A stretch of 64,000 nucleotides of DNA from Haliotis asinina. Lineage: Eukaryota; Mollusca; Gastropoda; Lepetellida; Haliotidae. The translations under genes were made by a program, and so were the position numbers. The stretch is taken from assembly GCF_037392515.1 (NCBI RefSeq), contig NC_090295.1:21468001-21532000 (forward strand), read 5' to 3'. A model generated the notes under the pieces. That model saw only the letters and a list, made by a program, of their open reading frames with translations. It made no database searches and had not been told where the DNA came from. Positions 57,593-64,000 of the stretch are shown piece by piece; positions within the stretch are counted from its first letter, which is position 1, and every line of letters begins with the position of its first letter.

Positions 57593-57983
57593 CAGGGCGC
57601 GATTTAAAGAAATAAAAGCAACTTGCATCCGGTGCAACCTTAGGTAAAAGTCTTGTTGCATGTGACAAAAACAGTTTGCAAATCTTGCATAAATATGATG
57701 TTTGAGTTTTGATAATGATAGTTTGGGATATTATAATATAAGAAATCTGGTGCTGATAAGATTAGTTATCTCACTTCCTAAACTTTCATGAATAGTAAGT
57801 CCTTCAGTCACTGCTCATACAGTCATTGGAGTCTCTCTTCTATGTCAGTTCATCAATTCATTCTGTTTTCCAGCTGAAGTCTCAAAACTTGACTACTAAG
57901 TCCTTGCTGGAAGTTAAACTAGGTTGCACGTTGTAATATTGGGTTGCACCAGTGCAAGTTACAAAGCATTAAATCAAGCCCTG
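57593..57983. mobile_element. hAT-like MITE, CAGGGC ends (copy 1)
   Basis: Starts CAGGGCGCGATTTAAAG, ends (reversed) CAGGGCTTGATTTAATGC; inside, repeated TTGCACC/GGTGCAA motifs. 391 bases, downstream of the copine stop. Confidence 0.7.
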
Positions 57984-58292
57984 TAAGTGAAGCGCAAAAG
58001 CTGATTTTTCCCTGCTTCTTGGTTGGTCAGTCTAAAATCAATGTGACATGTTATGCTTGTTTGGGTTGGAAAATGTATGCAAATATCATATTTCCGACGT
58101 GACATTATATTTAAAATTAACATTATGAGATGACCATACTTGCTACAATGCCATACTTTTTTAGACTTCACATTTCATGCACCTGTTTCAATCTGAAAGT
58201 ATTTTTGTTCATCAATCAAAAAAATAGAGTCCAGTGAAGCTGTCGGGATGCAATGGACAAAGGTCCAAGGGAAACAACTCTTGGTTACTTGG

Positions 58293-58601
58293 CTACAGAC
58301 TGAGCAATCCCAGCCTCTTGATGGCCTGATACTGATCAGGGATCTCCATGAGGGCATGGAGGGCGAAGGAGGCGGACGGATTCTTCACATCTTGGGTCAC
58401 GCTGTGGTAGTCAACAAAGTGGAAGTTGTCAAACGATCTGGATGGAATCTTCTGGTCAAACTCATCCATCACGTCCCATGGTCCGTCTCCGACCCCCACC
58501 ATGATGATGGACAGAGGGTAGTGAGAGGCCTCAACGATGGCGTCAGTGGTTGCTCGCTCACTTGTCACCTGACCGTCAGCTACGATTACCAGAATGTGGA
58601 A
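58293..58601 (-). CDS. copine-like terminal exon
   Basis: 102 codons and [58 protein letters not shown], ending RLGLLSL. Acceptor TTTCCAG. This is the most conserved part of the copine domain. Confidence 0.95.
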   Translation of the reverse strand, partial: FHILVIVADGQVTSERATTDAIVEASHYPLSIIMVGVGDGPWDVMDEFDQKIPSRSFDNFHFVDYHSVTQDVKNPSASFALHALMEIPDQYQAIKRLGLLSL

Positions 58602-61600
58602 CTGGAAAGATCATTATAGAAACATAGTACATGAAATTTAGTGAACTGATCATCAGTGAAGGAAATATTCCTTCTAAATATTAAAAGTATTTTACTTATA
58701 TGATATACATATGTGTATATGGGGCAAAAACAATAAAAACAATTCTTGTAAGTTAACATTTTTTTGCCAATATTTTTGAGTGGGGAAAATTTTTTTTTTC
58801 TTTTTTTTTTTCTTGAAAAACTATGACTGGCAGATTTGTACAACAAGAGGTCAATAGTCATGCCTTTTGCAAATCTTAGGGACCACAAAATGCTGGTGCT
58901 ACCTTGTCTTCTCATACTTCCAGCTGTCCAGTAAGGGTCCATTTCAGCTTGTGGATGCTCTCACAACAAGCATTGGGTACTGGGTACTTACCCTCACCTA
59001 TCTCTCACAACCAGTACTGAATACTGGATACTTGGTACTTATCCCAGCTCAGATCTCTACAGGGTTGCTCTTACAACCATTCGTGGTACTGGGTACTAGG
59101 TACTGGGTACTTATCCTGACCTAAATCTCAACAGTGTTGCTCTAAAAACCATCTCTTGGTACTGGGTACTTGGTACTTATCCTCACCTATCTCTCTACAG
59201 GGTTGTTCTCACAACCAGCACTGGGGACAGGGTACTTAAAACAAGAACAGGGTATGTGGTACTTATCTTGACCCAGATACACTAAAGCCACAAAACACAC
59301 TTAAGCGAGTAGGGTAACTTACTGTTTTGGTTGACTTGACGATTTCAACAGCCTGTTTGATAAGTGGGGCAAAGTTGGTGGGTCCACTAAGACGAACTCG
59401 AGGAGTAATATCATTGTATACTTTTAACACATCCTTGAAACCGTAGCACACACCCTGTAACATATAACACGTCATTGAAGCTTAATAGCACACACCCTGT
59501 AACACAGCCTTGAAGCCATACACCCACCCCTTAATACATAACTTATGATTGAAGCCAATTTGCACACATCCTGTAACATATAACACATCCTTAAAGTCAT
59601 ATCACACCCTGTAACATATAGAGAGAATCTCACCGAAGTGTCTACTGATGTCAAATATATCAACATCGGTTGATAAAGTAACCAATGTCCAAGGCTTGCC
59701 GATGATACATTTAACTTTATCAACAAGTGCTGATATAACTGATATCAGTAGACACGAGGGTGAAATTCTCTCTATCATTCAAAATTGTTATTCATTAGTT
59801 TTCAATGAAAAATGTACATCTCTGAATAAAGAAACTGCCATTAGATTGTACTGCAGCGATGTCATAGCATTGTGACGTTATCAAGCATTGTCAGGGCAAT
59901 TGTGCAAAATCTACTGTCAAAACAATATCTCCTATGAGATACCGTCTGCTCTCACTCAAATGATACATGTATCTCCTGAGGAACACATTTTTTGATGATA
60001 AAAGACATTCTTGAAGCCATAGCACACATCCTGTAACATATAACACATCACTGAAGGTGTAACACACCCTGTAACATATAACATATCCTTGATGCCGCAG
60101 CTCACACCCTGTAACATATAACACATCACTGAAGCTGTAACACACCCTGTAACATATAGATTATCATTGAAGCTTTTGCACACACCCTGTAACATATAAA
60201 CTATCATTTGAAGCCAAACCAGACACCTTGTAACATAACACATCATTGAAGCTATAACATACCCTGTAACATGTAGCTTATCATTGAAGGTGTTGCACAC
60301 ACACTGTCACATATGACTTATCATTGAAGCCATGGCACACACCCTGTGACATATAACACATCAATGAAACTGTAGCAAGATGTAGCACACACCCTGTAAC
60401 ATTACACATCCTCAAAGTCATATCACACCCTGTAACATACATTATACAGCCATGAGCACTGTAACAAAAATACATCCTTGAAGCTGAATCACACCCAGTA
60501 AGAGACAACACATATTTAAAGCTGTACAGCGCAATATTCATGACACTAGAAACGTCACTGATACTGACTTAATGCACAGAGTAACAATTCACAAAAGTGA
60601 CCATTTTTCAGAGTTGTAATCTTCAATAAAACTGATACCTAGATGTGACCAGCTATATTTCCCTTGCAATGTTAAGTTGACACAAACATTCACATACATC
60701 TGAAAATTTCACAGATGAACGTTCATTTTTCCATCTTAGTATGTGAATTTTTTTCCTAAACAAATCAAAACAAAAATTCCAAATCAATAATTCGAAGGAG
60801 TACATTGAAATAATCATAACAGTAGATAAGACAACAAGTAAATACACTCATATTATGCAGTGCATTTCTTAGCATGTTATGTGTGAGTGTGAACAGCCTT
60901 TGTCTAAGAAATACATATATTAATACGCTACATCTGACAAATAATAACACTGCCATGCCATCTTATCAACGCAAAAATACATTTATCCTCATGTTAAAAT
61001 ACATCTATGATGACATTTATGAAATTGGCGATATGGCAAACTAAGTTCCTAAATGGGTGGATAATTATTTAAGCAGGCATTTTGGGGAATATTAAATTTA
61101 TCCTTATTATTCTTAGAGAGATGATAGTTCATCTATTAACAGTGTTCGAAATATCTGCCTGACCAACCACATGGGACAAGTTATTTTCAACATGCCCTGG
61201 CAGACTCTTAAATTCACCTGCCCGACAGTTGGCTAAAAAATTAGACATGCATGGGCAGATGTTTTGTAAACAGATAAGTTTTGGTCAGGGATGGAAGTTT
61301 TACAGCTAATCAGCCCTGTGATCTGGCTGAAATGTGTGGCAGCTTCATCCCCTGGCATTAGAAGTGAATTCAAACATACAAGACACAAAACATGGCCTAA
61401 GAGAAAGACTAAGAATTACTTCCACATCTAAGGTAATCAAGTCAAATTATGGTTACTTTAGTAAGTATACGGCCCATGAAGGTCCGGGGTAGTCTGTCGT
61501 ACAGACCCTGAAGTATATATATCCAAGAAAGCCCACGCAAGTCTAAAAAATGTGTCAAGTCTAGATTTCCATAGCTTCAGGATGAAGAAAGTCTCAGGGC

Positions 61601-63345
61601 TCCATTTCATTATATTTTTTTTTTCAGTATGAACATTTTTCAGTAAAATATGTTCATTTCAGAGACTAGCTGTTAGTCTAGGTCCGGGGTAGAATATGCC
61701 TTCAGCAAACCATGCTTGCCATAAAAGACAGCTATGCTTGTGGTAAAAGGCGACTGGTCAGGCTTGCTGACTTGGTTGACACATGTCATCTGAGTTCCCA
61801 ATTGTGCAGACTGATGCTCCTGCTGTTGATCACTGGATTGTCTGGTCCATGTTCGATTATTTACACACTGCCACCATATAGCTGGAATATTGCAGAGTGC
61901 AGGGTAAAACTAAACTCACTCACTCACTCACTCAATAAGTTTACACCTACTAGACTGGTCAGTATTGTTAAGGAGTAACTTCCCTTCTCATTCATACCAA
62001 TGTGTTTCACCAGTCTTACAACCTCTTCACCCATTTAAACCAGTTTTTAGAGTCTCCAAATGTTCACAATAAGTCACATTCATGGATTATCTCCCTTTCA
62101 CCATTTTTGCAAAATGGCAGAATTTACAGAGGGGTTGTTTAAGGTGCTTTGACTAATTTACGAATGATCACAATAAAGTAACACTGCTAGATTATCTCTC
62201 TTTCACCACATTTTTCCCAGTAAAGGGTATGTTAGGAGTTGCTTGGACTCCTACATATATAACTGATATTTAAATCAATGGCATACACAGAGTCAAGCAT
62301 TGTTTTAATCATGACTAAAATCATATTTTCCATAATCTGTCTGTTTATTTGAAAAATATTTTGTTTCATGGGTAGGACGTATGACTTTGTTTACAAGAAT
62401 ATGGGAATTTGGTAAAAGAATTTCGTGTTAATTGGGCTTTCTTATTTATTTAGAGCTATTTACAACCACAGTGTCACTATGAATAAATATGAAACAAGCT
62501 GTCAACAATGTAATTACCAAAGTAGACAGACTCATACAAACAAGTATATTGAACCAACCTTACTGGAACATGTTTTGCAGAAGCCTTTTGTAACGTATCT
62601 CAAACCTGTTGTAAACGTATCTCAAACCTGTTGTAAACCTATCTCAAACCTGTTGTAAACATATCTCAAACCTGTTGTAAACATATCTTAAACATGTTGT
62701 AAACCTATCTCAAACCTGTTATTCAAGGTGGAAGAGGAGAGACTTCATACAAGGGACACGTGTGACATCAAGAGAACATTGACAAGCACAACACAAACAG
62801 CATGAACACAACATCAATACCTACACAATCATCACTTACATCTGGGCGGAGAGGGAAGATGCCATGGTCCCGTGTCGTCATGTCCCCAAAGCCGAACGCC
62901 GGCATCACACCCTCATTGTCGAATGGTTCCAGGGTCTCGCCAAGAACTTGAATAACCTGAATGATAGATAGGTTTGACGATGGGTATGGCTTTTGACAAT
63001 TTCAGCTATGATGAAGCTGTATGTATTGGCTGTAGATCTATATTATATTATTGTGAACAATTAGAAGATGAATATTCTCATTAAGCCAAAGTGACCTTAA
63101 CTGAATAGTGTTTATTGTGAAACACTGAAATCTCACTTTCTGTCTCTTCCACTTGGTATTCATCACTTATCCTCTGAGACTCACTCGCTCTCTCACTCAT
63201 CCCCTCGCTCACTCACAGTAACCCACCCACCCACTCACTCTTACCTTCTGGTAAGGGTTCTGTTCAGCAGCAGAGATGTCATGCAGACACTTCTTCCCGA
63301 AAGTCTTCTTCCCCTGCTGGTAGTTGCTGGCTGTGTAGTCCACGC
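58293..63345 (-). CDS. copine/RGLG-type VWA domain protein, 3' part (5' end outside window)
   Basis: The C-terminal copine domain, a von Willebrand factor A fold. Copines are Ca2+-dependent membrane-binding adaptors; RGLG proteins pair the same domain with a RING. Exons: 63345-63245, 62956-62840, 59454-59323, 58601-58293; all phases join (about 219 residues, TAG at 58293-58295). Metal-site (MIDAS) pieces are visible: D-x-T-x-S in VDYTASN, the Thr in [11 protein letters not shown], and the Asp in [38 protein letters not shown] and [15 protein letters not shown] are diagnostic. The protein stops right after the domain, so no RING finger is encoded in this model. Exons for C2 or other N-terminal parts must lie beyond 64000. 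The intron before exon 59323-59454 holds an array of copies of that exon's acceptor. Confidence 0.94.
58950..59275. repeat. about 75-base minisatellite, copine last intron
   Basis: Four or five degenerate units with GGTACTGGGTACTTATCC, CTCTACAGGGTTGCTCT and ACAACCA. CTACAGGG resembles a splice acceptor on the other strand only, so it has no obvious splicing role. Confidence 0.88.
59323..59454 (-). CDS. copine-like exon, GPTNFAPLI segment
   Basis: Exactly 44 codons: [20 protein letters not shown], then [18 protein letters not shown]. Acceptor TGTTACAG, donor ACA|GTAAGT. The first ten codons and the acceptor are repeated many times upstream in the intron (59455-60535). Confidence 0.94.
59455..60535 (-). 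repeat. array of copies of the copine exon 3' splice site
   Basis: On the minus strand the unit, 35-60 bases, reads about TATGTTACAGGGTGTGTGCT then ATGGCTTCAAGGATGTG, the same as the true acceptor and first codons of exon 59323-59454 (GVCYGFKDV). Some 15 degenerate copies, interrupted by a MITE-bearing insert (about 59610-59995). An open frame crosses much of it. Confidence 0.9.
59621..59774. mobile_element. MITE inserted in the copine intron array
   Basis: GAGAGAATCTCACCGAAGTG (left) and the reverse of GTAGACACGAGGGTGAAATT (right) form about 30-base TIRs around TCTACTGAT. It, with following unique sequence to about 59995, interrupts the acceptor-copy array. Confidence 0.7.
61139..61345. repeat. 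dispersed repeat D, copy 2
   Basis: Shorter copy of the 56663-56951 repeat; ends CAGCCCTGTGATCTGGCTGA. It lies in a copine intron. Confidence 0.65.
61680..61936 (+). mobile_element. SINE family B, full length
   Basis: GGTCCGGGGTAGAATATGCC head to (CTCA)n. A second loose head (GGCCCATGAAGGTCCGGGGT) is at 61467. Copine intron. Confidence 0.88.
62588..62722. repeat. about 22-base minisatellite
   Basis: Six copies of TATCTCAAACCTGTTGTAAA with small differences. Copine intron, 120 bases from the exon ending at 62840. Confidence 0.93.
62840..62956 (-). CDS. copine-like exon, FGFGD segment
   Basis: Exactly 39 codons: [20 protein letters not shown] then [10 protein letters not shown]...FPLRPD. Acceptor TTCAG, donor GAT|GTAAGT, phase 0 at both ends. 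Confidence 0.95.
63245..63345 (-). CDS. copine-like exon with MIDAS DxTxS
   Basis: Two bases plus 33 codons: [20 protein letters not shown]..., ending NPYQK|GTAAGA. Matches IDFTxSN and SLHxI...NPYEK of copines and RGLG. Acceptor CCTGTAG. Confidence 0.93.
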
Positions 63346-63371
63346 CTACAGGAACACAAATGCAAATCAAA

Positions 63372-63784
63372 CAGGGCTTGATTTAAAGGACGACAACCTA
63401 CTTGCACCAGGTGCAACCTAAGATAAAGGCCAACTTGCACCAGCCAGTTGCAATGTGGTGTGTTAAAACATTAGAGGTTTCGATGCACCGTAACATATTA
63501 CCGTGATGTCATACTCATAACACCATGCAATGCAGAGACAGGTGATCCAAGTTTGCAGGAGCTGTCACAGCCAAGACGTGTGTATGAATCTATGAATAAC
63601 AATGTTTCAGTTCCATAGCTATTCAAAAGTTAGAAGAAAACGGAGCTGACATACTTATGCATATAATGTTAGATTTGTTGTTGATTAATTTCTCAAAAAT
63701 TTACTTGCACCTTGTGCATGTTAGATACATAACCAGGCTGCACTTGGTCAAAATGCAAGTAAAAAAGCACTAGATTGAGCCCTG
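63372..63784. mobile_element. hAT-like MITE, CAGGGC ends (copy 2)
   Basis: Starts CAGGGCTTGATTTAAAGG, ends (reversed) CAGGGCTCAATCTAGTGC, same internal CTTGCACC motifs as 57593-57983. 413 bases, just upstream of the first visible copine exon. Confidence 0.72.
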
Positions 63785-64000
63785 CCAGGTATGAAGCCTG
63801 GTGGAGCTTTGGTGGATTCGTTTAGTATGTCACACTGAACATGCTGAAGAAAGAGGCCTCATTTCCCCATATGATGTACCTGTATACAGTATGCAAAATA
63901 GTTTTCAAATTTGTTTAGCCAGTCCAGCTGGCTACATTTGAGAGTTACAAGATAATTCATTAGCCTGAAAGTTAAATCTAGAAACCATTACAAAATGGAT

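Larger units (their letters stand above)
59996..62839. other. copine intron remainder
   Basis: Holds the rest of the acceptor-copy array (to 60535), AT-rich sequence, repeat D, a SINE B and a 22-base minisatellite. No extra exon needed, since the flanking exons join in phase and match the family without a gap. Confidence 0.7.

Overview
This window is eukaryotic genomic DNA, almost certainly from a gastropod mollusc and probably an abalone (Haliotis-like). The evidence is intron-split animal genes with GT-AG sites (and one U12-type intron), an invertebrate AA15 lytic polysaccharide monooxygenase, and dozens of copies of two SINE families ending in (ACTCACTC)n that I associate with abalone genomes. 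The genus is inference from remembered repeat style; the genes only support an invertebrate animal. Nothing prokaryotic was seen.

Three host genes can be read, all on the minus strand. (1) 7431-9071: a complete, compact three-exon AA15 LPMO of 211 residues with signal peptide, mature N-terminal His and a TATA box. (2) 17463-38127: spermine synthase, nine exons recovered over about 20.7 kb, including a probable first exon with its own TATA box. The last exon (about 50 residues with the VPSYLE-type motif) was not found. Its sixth intron has a perfect U12-type 5' splice site (ATATCCTTT), a U12-like branch site and, if the conserved protein frame is kept, an unusual AT-AA ending. (3) 58293-63345 and beyond the right edge: the 3' part of a copine/RGLG-type VWA-domain gene, four exons.

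The rest is repeats. 1-7.4 kb, 9.1-17.4 kb and the spermine synthase introns are full of tRNA-headed SINEs (called family A here), a second SINE family (family B) with the same 3' tail, small MITEs and minisatellites. Intron 1 of spermine synthase carries a solo LTR fossil inserted into a SINE and a 3.7 kb long inverted repeat built from two opposed copies of a DNA element. 41.9-51.2 kb is a transposon-rich intergenic block: a Penelope-like remnant, a nearly intact mariner with both TIRs, a decayed Tc1-like transposase, fragments of two LINE types (one with a restriction-like endonuclease tail) meeting 3' end to 3' end, and a fresh-looking exact tandem duplication. 51.2-58.2 kb is AT-rich and gene-poor. 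In the copine gene, the intron next to exon 59323-59454 is a tandem array whose unit is itself a copy of that exon's 3' splice site and first codons.

The genes have no obvious joint pathway: an extracellular polysaccharide-oxidising enzyme, a cytosolic polyamine enzyme, and a probable Ca2+/VWA adaptor protein. The most interesting things are the U12 AT-AA intron, the self-copying splice-acceptor array, and the long inverted repeat.
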